A DNA stretch of 38,483 nt from Nitrospira sp. (GCA_025934915.1 JAICWG010000017.1:1-38483); one strand, 5' to 3'. Counted from the first letter of the stretch, positions 1 through 8,281 are shown. Notes: generated by a model from the letters alone, not told the origin. Made by a program: numbers and translations.

Positions 1-174
1 AACCGGACAGCGCCGCGTGCATACGATGAAGACCTGTACAAAGCCAGACATTTGATCGAAAATTTCTTCGCCAAACTCAAACAATACCGCGCCATCGCCA
101 CCAGATACGATAAACGTGCCGAAACCTTCCTTGGTGCTGTACATCTCGCCGCCGCCGTCATCTGGCTTAATTGA
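1..174 (+). CDS. IS5-family transposase, C-terminal part (runs off the window)
   Basis: Frame 1 is open from the first base and ends at a TGA at 172-174, giving 57 residues. The text includes [20 protein letters not shown], then [20 protein letters not shown] and LN at the end. This is the conserved C-terminal part of IS5/IS427-type DDE transposases; the Glu of 'IENFFAKLK' is the expected third catalytic acidic residue. The natural C-terminus appears to be present. The gene is convergent with purQ and its last 8 bp overlap the purQ stop region, so little room is left for a right-hand terminal repeat outside purQ. The family call is secure; whether the element is complete upstream cannot be seen. 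Confidence 0.85.
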   Translation, partial: NRTAPRAYDEDLYKARHLIENFFAKLKQYRAIATRYDKRAETFLGAVHLAAAVIWLN

Positions 175-883
175 CGACACGCCCTAACTTCTTTCGCTCA
201 AAAGACGCGATCATCGATTCGAAGATCATCCGCCCATCTTCGTTACCCAGCATCGCCTCGGCACATCGCTCCGGATGGGGCATCATGCCCAGCACATTGC
301 CTTCGGCGTTGCGGATGCCCGCAATATTGTCGAGCGAGCCGTTCGGACAAGCCTCCGGCGTTACCTTCCCGTCTGCCGTGCAATAACGGAGGATGATCTG
401 AGCATTGGCTTGAAAGCTGGCTAGTGTCACAGGATCGGTGTAGTAGTTCCCGTCCGCGTGAGCGATCGGGATTTTGAGCACCTGTCCGGACCTACAGCCG
501 TTCGTAAACGGCGTCGCAGCGTTCTCCACTTTGACGTAGGTCTCGCGGCAGATAAAGTGCAGCGACCTATTTCGCAACATGACGCCGGGCAGCAGGCCCG
601 CTTCGAGAAGAACCTGGAATCCGTTGCAGATGCCGAGGGCCAACCCACCGCCGGCGACAAATTCTTTTACCGCGTTCATCACCGGAGAAAACCGTGCAAT
701 CGCTCCAGTCCGGAGATAATCACCGTACGAAAATCCTCCCGGCAGGATCACCGCGTCCAAACCGGCCAAAGAGGATTCCTTATGCCAGACCATCGTCACA
801 TCTTGTCCAAGTACATCCCGGAAGACGTACCGACAATCGTGATCGCAATTGCTGCCGGGGAAAACGATGACGCCGATGTTCAT
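167..883 (-). CDS. purQ: Phosphoribosylformylglycinamidine synthase, glutaminase subunit PurQ
   Basis: This is the glutaminase subunit of FGAM synthase (with PurL and PurS) in cytoplasmic purine synthesis; it releases ammonia from glutamine. The 238-residue protein has the class I amidotransferase triad: Cys86 in GICNGFQ, and His203 and Glu205 in MPHPER. The start [17 protein letters not shown] is the usual PurQ N-terminus, and GAGGTGAT directly before the ATG is a good ribosome site. It is the last gene of the operon, 67 nt after purS. Its final residues (about [12 protein letters not shown]) lie where the transposase frame converges, so the C-terminal tail may have been altered by insertion of the IS element. 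purL is not in the window. Confidence 0.96.
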   Translation of the reverse strand: MNIGVIVFPGSNCDHDCRYVFRDVLGQDVTMVWHKESSLAGLDAVILPGGFSYGDYLRTGAIARFSPVMNAVKEFVAGGGLALGICNGFQVLLEAGLLPGVMLRNRSLHFICRETYVKVENAATPFTNGCRSGQVLKIPIAHADGNYYTDPVTLASFQANAQIILRYCTADGKVTPEACPNGSLDNIAGIRNAEGNVLGMMPHPERCAEAMLGNEDGRMIFESMIASFERKKLGRVVN

Positions 884-950
884 ATCACCTCAAGAAGGCC
901 AAGGTTGAGGCTAAACCTGAGCATCAGGTCCTGAGCCCTCAATTTCAGCC
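884..950 (-). repeat. Short purS-purQ spacer with degenerate CTCAACCTT/AGCCT repeats
   Basis: The 67 nt spacer is made of near-repeats of the type AGCCT/AACCT (AAGGTTGAGGCTAAACCTGAG on the plus strand, then CCTGAGCCCTCA and CAGCCTTAGCC). It also contains the short inverted repeat CCTGAgcaTCAGG. It looks like a simple-sequence spacer; no promoter or terminator is evident. Confidence 0.35.
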
Positions 951-1193
951 TTAGCCTTGCAACTCGTACCGATATTCTTCGATGATCGTATTCGCCAATA
1001 ACTTTTCGCACATGCCTTTGACTTCAGCCTCAGCCTTGGCCATATCGCTTTGATCGAGATCCAGCTCCATATACTTTCCTACGCGAACATTTGCGACATT
1101 CTTAAATCCCAGCGAGTCCAGCGCATGTTCGATGGCTTTGCCTTGCGGATCCAAGATGCCTTGCTTCAGCGTCACATGAATTTTGGCTTTCAC
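951..1193 (-). CDS. purS: Phosphoribosylformylglycinamidine synthase subunit PurS
   Basis: PurS is the small bridging subunit that joins PurL and PurQ in the FGAM synthase complex of bacteria that lack the long PurL. The protein is 80 residues, the normal family length: it starts KAKIHVTLKQGILDPQGKAI and contains ALDSLGFKNVANVRVGKYME. The start chosen is a GTG at 1191-1193, because GGGAGA lies 7 nt upstream and the length then fits the family; a longer frame upstream is non-homologous. The GTG overlaps the stop of the preceding membrane gene as GTGA, which implies translational coupling. purQ follows 67 nt downstream. Confidence 0.93.
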   Translation of the reverse strand: MKAKIHVTLKQGILDPQGKAIEHALDSLGFKNVANVRVGKYMELDLDQSDMAKAEAEVKGMCEKLLANTIIEEYRYELQG

Positions 1194-1408
1194 GACTTGC
1201 TCTCCCGCTTTTCTTCGGCTTCGTTCAACCGATCCACGTATTTCTTGATCCACAAGATGACCGCGACGGTCAGCCCGCCGGCAAACACTAGGCCGACGAA
1301 GGCCCAGCGCCAGGGCGATTCGTTCAACCGATAGGCCATCACCCCGACGATGGCCGCCCAGATGACCACCGATGCGATCAGGCCATAATTCAAATACGCC
1401 CGCAGCAT
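1190..1408 (-). CDS. Small two-helix membrane protein of the purine operon
   Basis: This 72-residue protein begins MLRAYLNYGL and has two hydrophobic segments, at about residues 5-25 (LIASVVIWAAIVGVMAYRL) and 33-54 (WAFVGLVFAGGLTVAVILWI), then a charged tail (KKYVDRLNEAEEKRESKS). The ATG at 1406-1408 is preceded by GAGGAAGAG. Its stop overlaps the purS start (GTGA), so the two are probably co-translated. I do not recognise the family. It has no motif of known purine enzymes or transporters, and its job in the operon is unknown. Confidence 0.75.
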   Translation of the reverse strand: MLRAYLNYGLIASVVIWAAIVGVMAYRLNESPWRWAFVGLVFAGGLTVAVILWIKKYVDRLNEAEEKRESKS

Positions 1409-1439
1409 CTCTTCCTCTTCCCACCCCCACAGATCAGGA

Positions 1440-1643
1440 GGAGACCCTGAGCCTTGTCTCGCGATATCGCGGAAACTCGGGATACCGCACTCGTTGAGCC
1501 CGAGCGGTCCGCGTTGCGGACGGCTCGCGATGTTCGAAGTTCCGTTCAAGCTCTGCTTAGAACGGAACAAATTTCGCGTGCCGAGCGACGGAAACTCAGT
1601 GCGGTCGAGTTGGCGTGCTTGAGCGAACAAGGCTCAGGTCTCC
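1440..1643. repeat. ~204 bp hairpin-forming, MITE-like element bounded by 17/18 bp inverted repeats
   Basis: The ends are GGAGACCCTGAGCCTTGT at 1440-1457 and ACAAGGCTCAGGTCTCC at 1627-1643, which are inverted repeats apart from one extra C on the left. Nested hairpins lie inside. GTTCCGTTCAAGC (1539-1551) pairs with GCTTAGAACGGAAC (1555-1568) across a 3 nt loop with one bulged A. CGAGC-G-GTCCGC (1501-1512) pairs with GCGGAC-G-GCTCG (1516-1527). The two arms are partly similar overall (AACTCG...CCGCACT...GAG on each side). It ends one base after the purC stop and has no plausible gene of its own. Target-site duplications are not obvious. It may be a non-autonomous transposon relic or a structured element of the pur mRNA. 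Confidence 0.6.
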
Positions 1644-1644
1644 A

Positions 1645-2349
1645 CTAGCCGCATACCCTCCTTAACACCTCCTGATACGCCTCTTCGATCTTCCCCATAT
1701 CCTTCCGAAACCGATCCTTATCCATCGACTCACCAGTCGTCATATCCCAGAAACGGCAGGTATCCGGAGAAATTTCGTCCGCCAAGATCAGCTTATTGTG
1801 AAAGACACCGAACTCAAGCTTGAAATCGACCAGCTGCATCTTCCGTTCGGCAAAGAATGGCTTGAGGACCTTGTTGACCGCATGCCCGGCCTCTCGCAGC
1901 TCGCGCAAGATGCCCGGTGTCGCGACACTCATCAGGCGCAGATGATCGTCATTGACAAGCGGGTCACCTAGCGCATCGTTCTTATAATAGAATTCAACGA
2001 CCGCCGGATCGATCCGGTTCCCCTCCTTCAGTCCGAGCCGTTTGGCCAAACTGCCAGCCACGACGTTTCGGATCACGACTTCAATGGGGACGATTCTGAC
2101 TCGTTTCGTGAGCATTTCCCGGTCATTCAATCGCTCTACAAAATGTGTCCGTATCCCGCTTTGCTCCAAGAGCCGAAAAAGCCGCTCGGAGACCTTGTTG
2201 TTCATGACGCCTTTGTCGACGATAGTCCCGCGCTTCTGTGCGTTGAAGGCCGTCGCATCGTCCTTGAAATACTGCACGACCTCATCCGGATTTCCCGTCG
2301 AAAAAATCTTCTTCGCCTTGCCTTCGTAAAGAAGTTCGCCGGTCGCCAT
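1645..2349 (-). CDS. purC: Phosphoribosylaminoimidazole-succinocarboxamide (SAICAR) synthase
   Basis: PurC joins CAIR and aspartate with ATP to make SAICAR, the eighth step of IMP synthesis, in the cytoplasm. The 234 residues match the single-domain bacterial enzyme. It has ELLYEGKAKKIFST at the N-terminus (nucleotide-binding strand-loop), PIEVVIRNVVAGSLAKRLG in the middle, and the signature VDFKLEFGVFHNKLILADEI followed by SPDTCRFWD. GAGG lies 7-8 nt before the ATG. It starts 22 nt after the cld stop and its own stop nearly touches the hairpin element at 1643. Confidence 0.97.
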   Translation of the reverse strand: MATGELLYEGKAKKIFSTGNPDEVVQYFKDDATAFNAQKRGTIVDKGVMNNKVSERLFRLLEQSGIRTHFVERLNDREMLTKRVRIVPIEVVIRNVVAGSLAKRLGLKEGNRIDPAVVEFYYKNDALGDPLVNDDHLRLMSVATPGILRELREAGHAVNKVLKPFFAERKMQLVDFKLEFGVFHNKLILADEISPDTCRFWDMTTGESMDKDRFRKDMGKIEEAYQEVLRRVCG

Positions 2350-2371
2350 GATCGGACCTCAACAGTTCAGC

Positions 2372-3166
2372 TTACTGCGCCAACAGTTCTACAACCTCGT
2401 CCAACGATTTCATCGTGCCGAGTATGGTCGGATGTCCGAATCGCCGCGTATAGCGGAATTCCTGTACTTTTTCGAGCGACAGCACCAGGCTGTGAAAATC
2501 CTCCAGCTTGGAGGTTTCAAAATAGGCGATGAAGTCCAGATCGTCCAATCCGCTGGAGTGATAGAGCTTCCGTTTGACCGTCTTTACGTAGGGCAGCGTG
2601 GCGGCGGTATGTTCTTGCATCATCGCGGCCCGTTTCTCCTGATCCAGCCCCCACCACTCGGCCGATTTCCGGATCGGAATCACGATGGCATATGGTTTCT
2701 GGCCAGGCTCACTGATGGTGTTTAAGTCATCCTTCATCTGAGCAGGGAATCCCGGCACATAATTCGGTTTTTTGGTGAGCCCATGCATGACCCCGACCAT
2801 TTTGAGGTGCTTCCCAAATTGGCTGCTCTTCAGATCCAGGAGAAACTCTTGCGTCTCGCGCAATTCTTTCGCATGAATCCGGAACAAGAGATCTGCTTGA
2901 TCGGAAAGCCCTCGAAGGAGATACAGATCGATTACCACATGCTCTCGATGCTGTTCCACTACACCTTTAAGCGATGTCAGGCGGACGATCCGTGTCGCGG
3001 GGTCTTGCTTCGCCCACTCCTCGTTGAACGCGAAGACGGTAAACGTGCCGTAGACCCCCGGTTCAGTGAGAAGTTTTTCTCGATCCGCTGCTGCCTGAAT
3101 GTGCGATACCCAAGGACCGACCATGAACCACATAAGCATCAGCCCCGTGACAAGTAATCGGGTCAT
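2372..3166 (-). CDS. cld: Periplasmic chlorite dismutase (heme enzyme)
   Basis: Chlorite dismutase is a heme b enzyme that splits chlorite into chloride and O2. The 264-residue precursor has a signal peptide (about residues 1-26, ending HIQAA) and a mature start ADREKLLTEPGVYGTF. It has KPYAIVIPIRKSAEWWGLDQ and MMQEHTAATLPYVKTVKRK. His186 and Arg199 sit 13 residues apart; subtracting a 26-residue signal gives 160 and 173, the proximal heme His and distal Arg of the N. defluvii enzyme. This is therefore the long, functional clade rather than a HemQ-type relative. The ATG overlaps the purB stop (ATGA) and purC follows 22 nt later, so it is expressed with purine genes. The link to purines is not explained by the known reaction. 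Confidence 0.94.
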   Translation of the reverse strand: MTRLLVTGLMLMWFMVGPWVSHIQAAADREKLLTEPGVYGTFTVFAFNEEWAKQDPATRIVRLTSLKGVVEQHREHVVIDLYLLRGLSDQADLLFRIHAKELRETQEFLLDLKSSQFGKHLKMVGVMHGLTKKPNYVPGFPAQMKDDLNTISEPGQKPYAIVIPIRKSAEWWGLDQEKRAAMMQEHTAATLPYVKTVKRKLYHSSGLDDLDFIAYFETSKLEDFHSLVLSLEKVQEFRYTRRFGHPTILGTMKSLDEVVELLAQ

Positions 3167-4497
3167 GATCTCGTTCCCTTCCTCTTGGCGCCTGGCGAAC
3201 GGTGTCCTCTAAACACCCGACGATAGATCTGATCGAGGTGGCGCAGATAATGTTTTGGGTTGAAACATGTTGCAATTTCACTCTTTGTGAGATGCTCTGA
3301 AATAAAAGGATCTTTGCCGGCCAATTCTTGTAACTCGCCCCCTCCCCTCCAGGAGGCCATGGCATTGCGTTGGACCGCTTCGTATGATTCTTTTCGTTGC
3401 GCTCCCTTCTCAATCAAGGTCAACAACAGCCGCTGCGAATAAATGAGCCCGCCCGTCAGTTCGAGGTTCTGTCTCATCCGATCCGGGTAGACGACCAAGT
3501 GCTTGATGAGGTCCGTGACCTTGGAGAGCATGTAGTCGATCAAAATTGTGCTGTCCGGCATGATGACCCGCTCGACGGACGAATGGCTGATGTCGCGCTC
3601 ATGCCACAGTGCGACGTTTTCCATCGCCGCTAAGCTGTTGGTCCGCACCACCCGAGCCAAGCCGCAGAGGTTCTCGGAGACAATTGGGTTCCGTTTGTGA
3701 GGCATCGCCGACGATCCCTTTTGTCCTTCGGAGAAAAACTCTTCAGCTTCGAGCACTTCAGTGCGCTGAAGATGACGAATCTCGGTGGCAAACTTCTCGA
3801 TGCTTGCGGCAAGCAAGGCGAGCGCTGTTGAATAGGACGCATGGCGATCGCGTTGGACCACCTGGTTGGAGACTGGATCAACGTTCAATCCAAGTTTGGC
3901 GCAGACATAGTCTTCAATATCCGGCCCTTGGTGCGCAAAGGTTCCCATCGCGCCGGACAGCTTGCCGACGGCAATCTCGTTTCTCACCTGCCGTAACCGC
4001 GCTAGATGACGTCGGACTTCTTCGTACCACAGGGCCATCTTCAGACCAAATGAGATCGGCTCCCCGTGAATACCATGTGACCGTCCCACCATCACCTGGT
4101 TTTTGTAGCGGAACGCCTGCTGTTTCAGCACGACAAGAAGCTCATCAACTCCCCCCAGGATCAGGTCGAGCGCCTCGGTCATTTGTATGGCGAGTGACGT
4201 ATCGACAATGTCCGAGGAGGTGAGCCCCATGTGGAGAAACCGATGTTCCGGCCCTACCGTGTCCATGAGCGATTCGAGAAAGGCGATGACATCATGTTTC
4301 GTCACCTTTTCGATTTCGGCAATCCGTTCAACATCGATCGTGGCCTTCTTCCTGATTTTCGCCGCCGTTCCGCGTGGCGCCTGTTTGGTCTGCTCAAAGG
4401 CCGCGCAAGCCTGCAGTTCTACCTCCAACCAGATCTCATACTTATGTTTCAGATCCCAGATAGCCTTCATCTGGGGACGTGTATACCGTTCAATCAC
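3163..4497 (-). CDS. purB: Adenylosuccinate lyase
   Basis: PurB removes fumarate from SAICAR and from adenylosuccinate, serving IMP and AMP synthesis. The 444-residue protein carries the fumarase/aspartase signature GSSAMPHKRNPI at residues 261-272 (the flexible loop with the catalytic Ser) and the active-site His141 in GRSHGIHGEP. HMGLTSSDIVDT at about 89-100 is also typical. The start is the GTG at 4495-4497, with AGGAG 8 nt upstream, giving VIERYTRPQMKAIW, the usual N-terminus. An upstream ATG would add 27 residues with no family likeness and overlap nusB. nusB ends 13 nt upstream and cld starts inside the stop codon. Confidence 0.96.
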   Translation of the reverse strand: MIERYTRPQMKAIWDLKHKYEIWLEVELQACAAFEQTKQAPRGTAAKIRKKATIDVERIAEIEKVTKHDVIAFLESLMDTVGPEHRFLHMGLTSSDIVDTSLAIQMTEALDLILGGVDELLVVLKQQAFRYKNQVMVGRSHGIHGEPISFGLKMALWYEEVRRHLARLRQVRNEIAVGKLSGAMGTFAHQGPDIEDYVCAKLGLNVDPVSNQVVQRDRHASYSTALALLAASIEKFATEIRHLQRTEVLEAEEFFSEGQKGSSAMPHKRNPIVSENLCGLARVVRTNSLAAMENVALWHERDISHSSVERVIMPDSTILIDYMLSKVTDLIKHLVVYPDRMRQNLELTGGLIYSQRLLLTLIEKGAQRKESYEAVQRNAMASWRGGGELQELAGKDPFISEHLTKSEIATCFNPKHYLRHLDQIYRRVFRGHRSPGAKRKGTRS

Positions 4498-4510
4498 TAT
4501 CCGTTCTCCT

Positions 4511-4951
4511 TCAGATCCCCCGATCCGGGTCCGCCCGCTTCGCAGCCAACCGCAACTCGGTGGCCAATGCCTTGTCAAGAATCGCGTTCACGAACTTTGA
4601 GGCATCATCATCGCCGAAACTCTTCGCGAGTTCGATGGCTTCGTCCATCGTGACCTTCGCAGGCACTTCATCCAGCCACAACAACTCATACAGCCCGGCA
4701 CGCAAGATGTTGCGGTCAACGACCGGCATGCGACTCACCGTCCAATTCGTTGCATACTTGCCGATAGTGGCATCGAGTTCCTTTTTATGCTCCAGCACAC
4801 CCTTCACCAACTGTTCCGCGAACGCTTTTGCCTCATCGGACACCGAGTATTCATGCCAAAACTCATCGAGGTGCACGTCAGCCTTCCCGTGAATGTCATG
4901 CTGAAACAGGATCTGCAAGGCCCGCTCGCGCGCCTGATGACGAGCTCCCAT
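4511..4951 (-). CDS. nusB: Transcription antitermination factor NusB
   Basis: NusB binds boxA RNA with NusE (S10) and promotes rRNA antitermination. The protein is 146 residues, the usual size, all helical. It starts [20 protein letters not shown], where the conserved RxxARExALQxLF lies, and contains [20 protein letters not shown] and [20 protein letters not shown] followed by VNAILD, the family's two C-terminal blocks. The ATG is 3 nt after the ribH stop. The order ribH-nusB is common in bacteria; here purB follows. Confidence 0.95.
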   Translation of the reverse strand: MGARHQARERALQILFQHDIHGKADVHLDEFWHEYSVSDEAKAFAEQLVKGVLEHKKELDATIGKYATNWTVSRMPVVDRNILRAGLYELLWLDEVPAKVTMDEAIELAKSFGDDDASKFVNAILDKALATELRLAAKRADPDRGI

Positions 4952-4954
4952 ATG

Positions 4955-5488
4955 CTAGTTCGCAGGCCGCCGCGAGGCCGGCCGTAGTGTAGCCGACGAC
5001 CCCGCATCCGAGTTCTGTCTCATCCTGTTCACTTGTCTCATCACCGTCACCATCTCGATCGCGGACTTTGCGGCCTCGCCGCCACGGTTGAATTTCTTCC
5101 TGTCCGCACGCTCCACTGCCTGCGCGACTGTCTCAGTGGTCAACACCCCAAAAATCATCGGAACATCGGTGTCCAAAGCCGCTTGACCGATGCCTCTACT
5201 CACTTCAGCGCTGATATACTCAAAATGCGGGGTATCTCCCCGAATGACCGCTCCCAAGCAAATGACCGCATCAAACCGACCGGACTGGGCCATGGCGCGT
5301 GCCACAAGTGGAATTTCGAACGCCCCCGGCACCCGCACGACATTCATGTTCTCTTTACAAACACCATGGGCCGTCAGCATATCGACGCAGGCATTCAGTA
5401 ATTTGTTCGTGACCTGTTGATTGAACTTCGCCACGACAATGCCGATTCGAAATCCCGCCGCAGAGCGTCCCATCTTTCTATGCTTCAT
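4955..5488 (-). CDS. ribH: 6,7-dimethyl-8-ribityllumazine synthase
   Basis: RibH condenses the ribityl-pyrimidine with dihydroxybutanone phosphate to make lumazine, the penultimate riboflavin step. The protein is 177 residues. Typical blocks are FRIGIVVAKFNQQVTNKLL, VRVPGAFEIPLVARAMA (substrate loop) and CLGAVIRGDTPHFEYISAEV with the catalytic His88. The C-terminal ~25 residues (NSDAGSSATLRPASRRPAN) run past the usual family end and are low in complexity. It sits between ribBA (51 nt upstream) and nusB (3 nt downstream). Confidence 0.95.
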   Translation of the reverse strand: MKHRKMGRSAAGFRIGIVVAKFNQQVTNKLLNACVDMLTAHGVCKENMNVVRVPGAFEIPLVARAMAQSGRFDAVICLGAVIRGDTPHFEYISAEVSRGIGQAALDTDVPMIFGVLTTETVAQAVERADRKKFNRGGEAAKSAIEMVTVMRQVNRMRQNSDAGSSATLRPASRRPAN

Positions 5489-5539
5489 CTTCCAAGAGCC
5501 GTCCTACCCCAAGGAGGAGACTTGAGCTGAGGGAGCCTA

Positions 5540-6748
5540 TTAAACTTTCTTGAGAAGGTGACCCAGCTTCGCTTTTTTCGTCCGAAGATACCGGATAGTC
5601 GCGGCGCGCGGAGGGACCTCGATTGGAACCCGTTCGACGACTCTGAGGCCATATCCTTCGATCCCGACGATCTTCCGCGGGTTATTCGTAATCAACTTGA
5701 TCTGATGCAGGCCGAGATTCGCCAAAATTTGCGCGCCGATTCCATAGTCGCGAAGATCCGCCTTAAATCCAAGTTGCAGATTGGCTTCGACCGTATCACT
5801 CCCTTGATCCTGCAATCCATAGGCCTTGATCTTATTCAGCAACCCAATTCCTCGGCCTTCTTGATTCAGGTACAGGAGAACCCCTCGGCCCTCCTTCTGA
5901 ATGATCTCCATCGCAGCGTGCAATTGATCACGGCAATCGCAACGCAACGAACCTAACGCGTCGGCCGTCAAACATCCGGAGTGTACACGGACGAGTATCG
6001 GCGCTCCGCCGTCGACATGGCCCTTCACCAAGGCGATGTGCGTCACCCCGTCGATCTGATTCTCGAACGCCACGGCCTCAAACTCGCCAAACATCGTGGG
6101 CAATCGTGCGCTCGCCATCCGTTTGACGAAGGTTTCCCTCCGCATGCGATATTCGATCAACGCCTTCACGGTCACCATCCTCAGCTTATGGGCCTTGGCG
6201 AATTTCGTCAGTTCAGGTACCCGGGCCATGGTGCCGTCTACGTTCATGATCTCGCAGATCACTCCTGCAGGGCGCAGTCCTGCCAACCGTGCCAAATCGA
6301 CCGATCCCTCGGTTTGCCCGGCGCGTCGGAGCACTCCGCCGGTTTGTGCCTTGAGCGGAAAGACATGACCAGGCCGGGCGAGATCACTCGGTTTAGATTT
6401 AGGGTCGATCGCCACATGAATCGTCGTGGCTCGATCGGCGGCCGAGATCCCTGTCGTCACGTCTTTTCGCGCATCGATCGAGACGGTAAAGGCAGTGCCG
6501 AACATCGCGGTATTCTCGGAGGCCTGCTGTGGCAACTGCAGTTCTTCCACTCGTTCAGGCGTCAGGGCTAGACAAATCAGCCCTCGGCCATGCGTGGCCA
6601 TGAAGTTAATCACCTGCGGAGTGACTTTCTCCGCAGCAATAACCAAGTCGCCCTCATTTTCCCGATCCTCGTCGTCCACCAAAATGATGCACTTTCCTTT
6701 CTTGATGTCGCGAATCGCATTTTCGATGCTATCGAAAGGAGTGGCCAT
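5540..6748 (-). CDS. ribBA: Bifunctional DHBP synthase / GTP cyclohydrolase II
   Basis: The protein makes both riboflavin precursors: 3,4-dihydroxy-2-butanone 4-phosphate from ribulose 5-phosphate, and the pyrimidine from GTP. It has 402 residues in two domains. RibB is about 1-200, with the acidic metal loop [10 protein letters not shown] at 25-34 and [10 protein letters not shown] at 125-134. RibA is about 205-402, with the zinc cysteines 259, 270 and 272 in [17 protein letters not shown] and the GTP-binding loop [20 protein letters not shown]. The more usual 'HSECLTGD' reads HSGCLTAD here. It is the first gene of the long minus-strand operon. No FMN riboswitch core was seen upstream. Confidence 0.96.
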   Translation of the reverse strand: MATPFDSIENAIRDIKKGKCIILVDDEDRENEGDLVIAAEKVTPQVINFMATHGRGLICLALTPERVEELQLPQQASENTAMFGTAFTVSIDARKDVTTGISAADRATTIHVAIDPKSKPSDLARPGHVFPLKAQTGGVLRRAGQTEGSVDLARLAGLRPAGVICEIMNVDGTMARVPELTKFAKAHKLRMVTVKALIEYRMRRETFVKRMASARLPTMFGEFEAVAFENQIDGVTHIALVKGHVDGGAPILVRVHSGCLTADALGSLRCDCRDQLHAAMEIIQKEGRGVLLYLNQEGRGIGLLNKIKAYGLQDQGSDTVEANLQLGFKADLRDYGIGAQILANLGLHQIKLITNNPRKIVGIEGYGLRVVERVPIEVPPRAATIRYLRTKKAKLGHLLKKV

Positions 6749-6820
6749 GTCTAGGTCCTACCGGTCACGATACGACAATTTACCATTAAACATCGAAGAT
6801 TTAGCAATCAGAAGGGTGAC

Positions 6821-6850
6821 ACATAACCTTGTTTCTGCCCCGACTGTCAA
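6821..6850 (-). promoter_or_regulatory. Possible promoter of the ribBA-pur operon
   Basis: The minus strand shows a perfect TTGACA (-35) at 6845-6850. Eighteen nt downstream is TTATGT (6821-6826), a poor -10 match. The leader to the ribBA ATG would be about 65-70 nt. The -35 is convincing and the -10 is not, so this is a candidate only. It lies in the 279 bp region shared with the divergent rpoH-type gene. Confidence 0.35.
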
Positions 6851-7027
6851 TCAAAAAAACCGATAGAAATTCCCCTGAGTTCTGTCGGAAAGGGAGGCTT
6901 TACTGCCGAACATCGCCACATCATACAGGAGGCGTGCCTACTTTTACTGTCTCCCCGTTCAAATAAGGGACTCGGACCGCTTTCAGCATTGTTGCGACCT
7001 AGGAGTCTGGTGTAGTCTGCCGTCTGT

Positions 7028-8023
7028 ATGTCCATCCTCGACGAGACAGACATGCAGCTGGACGAGCCTGAAGATAAGGAGCTCTCTCAGACGGACCCGA
7101 ACGAGCTTCCAGCCGGCATCGAGCTGAGCCCTGCTCCTGAGCATGAAACAGGCCCTCGACCCGACACAACTGCCGTGGTGCCGGTCACGGCACTACAGCA
7201 ATACCTCGCCGAAGTCCGCCGATACCCCTATCTGTCGAAGGAAGAGGAGCTTCAGCTGTTTCAGGAGTACCATACGCATGGCAGCCGCGAGGCGGCGGTG
7301 AAACTCATCATGGCCAACCTGCGTGTGTCGGTCTCGATTGCTGCCGAGTACCTCCATACCGGCGCGGACCACATGGATCTGATTCAAGAAGGGAACGTCG
7401 GCCTGATGCAGGCCATCAAGAAATTCGACCCCTCGAAAAACGTGCGCTTCTATGCCTATGCCGCCTGGTGGTCCCGGGCCTATATCCTCCGTTACCTCTT
7501 ACACACCTTTCGGCTGGTCAAGATCGGGACGACTCAGGATCAGCGAAAACTGTTCTATAACTTAAAAAAGGAAAAGGCCAAGCTTGAGCGGGACGGTTTC
7601 GCGCCTGACGCCAAATTGCTCGCGGATCGTCTGAACGTGCGCGAGCGCGACGTGATCGAAATGGATCAGCGCCTCGGCAACTGGGAGTTATCGCTCGACC
7701 AGCCTATCGGTGAAGACCAGAACAGCACACTGCTTGATGTCTTGCCGTCTCACCAAGAACCGGCAGACGAACAGCTCGCCGATCATCAGCTCAAGACCCT
7801 CTTCAGGGCAAAGCTCGCCGAGTTCATCAAGACAATGGAAGAACGAGACGAAGATATTCTGAGAAATCGCATTCTGTCCGACCATCCCCTGACCCTCGAT
7901 GATCTGGGCGACAAATACGGCATTACGAAGGAGCGAACCCGTCAATTGGAAGCCCGCATCATCAAACGCCTCCGTGACTACCTCAAAAAAGACATCAAAG
8001 ATTTTGACCGATTGAGAACCTGA
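7028..8023 (+). CDS. rpoH: RNA polymerase sigma factor, RpoH (sigma-32) type
   Basis: This heat-shock-type sigma factor has 331 residues. After a ~50-residue acidic, non-conserved N-terminus come region 1.2/2.1 (LQQYLAEVRRYPYLSKEEEL), region 2.2-2.4 (DLIQEGNVGLMQAIKKFDP at 117-135, then RFYAYAAWWSRAYILRYLL), and the RpoH box DQRKLFYNLKKEK at 171-183. That box separates RpoH from other sigma-70 proteins. Region 4.2 is LDDLGDKYGITKERTRQLEA near 291-310. The neighbours groES and groEL are classical RpoH targets. The start has no clear ribosome site (AGGAG lies 22 nt upstream), so the true start may differ within the N-terminal tail. Confidence 0.88.
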   Translation: MSILDETDMQLDEPEDKELSQTDPNELPAGIELSPAPEHETGPRPDTTAVVPVTALQQYLAEVRRYPYLSKEEELQLFQEYHTHGSREAAVKLIMANLRVSVSIAAEYLHTGADHMDLIQEGNVGLMQAIKKFDPSKNVRFYAYAAWWSRAYILRYLLHTFRLVKIGTTQDQRKLFYNLKKEKAKLERDGFAPDAKLLADRLNVRERDVIEMDQRLGNWELSLDQPIGEDQNSTLLDVLPSHQEPADEQLADHQLKTLFRAKLAEFIKTMEERDEDILRNRILSDHPLTLDDLGDKYGITKERTRQLEARIIKRLRDYLKKDIKDFDRLRT

Positions 8024-8122
8024 TATCTCCGTCATCCCGCCCCCCAACCCGTAAAAATACTCCTAGAATATCGATTTCCCAATAGGTTAGGATGCATGAC
8101 GTTCTGCAGCGGCGATAATGTC

Positions 8123-8154
8123 GGGGGGGGGCTGTAAAATTCTCTTGAGCCCCC
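8123..8154 (+). other. G9 tract and GGGGGC/GCCCCC inverted repeat upstream of the groES promoter
   Basis: Nine consecutive G lie at 8123-8131. GGGGGC (8127-8132) can pair with GCCCCC (8149-8154) across 16 nt. This may end rpoH transcription, but no T-run follows. The stem ends just before the promoter candidate at 8156. Homopolymer G tracts are prone to slippage and to sequencing error. Confidence 0.45.
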
Positions 8155-8155
8155 T

Positions 8156-8183
8156 CTTGACTTAGGTGAAGGAAGGCCTATCT
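8156..8183 (+). promoter_or_regulatory. Sigma-32-like promoter candidate of groES-groEL
   Basis: CTTGAC (8156-8161) matches the heat-shock -35 core CTTGAA at 5 of 6 bases. After 14 nt comes GCCTATCT (8176-8183), which matches CCCCATNT at 5 of the 7 defined bases. The spacing is what enterobacterial RpoH prefers. The same stretch can be read as a weaker sigma-70 promoter (TTGACT, 16 nt, TATCTC). No CIRCE repeat (HrcA operator) is present, which fits control by the neighbouring sigma factor. The leader to groES is about 90 nt. Confidence 0.5.
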
Positions 8184-8281
8184 CCATCGAGTCACAGGCT
8201 GCCGGGATCACAAACGAGTTCAGCCCAACTTTCAACCGTCAACATCTAACGCGTTAACTTTCATCAGGAGGAGGTTCTGCT

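Noticed and set aside
6749..7027. FMN riboswitch upstream of ribBA
   Set aside because: The conserved RFN core segments were looked for on both strands and not seen.
8024..8281. CIRCE (HrcA operator) upstream of groES
   Set aside because: No TTAGCACTC-N9-GAGTGCTAA-like repeat is present.
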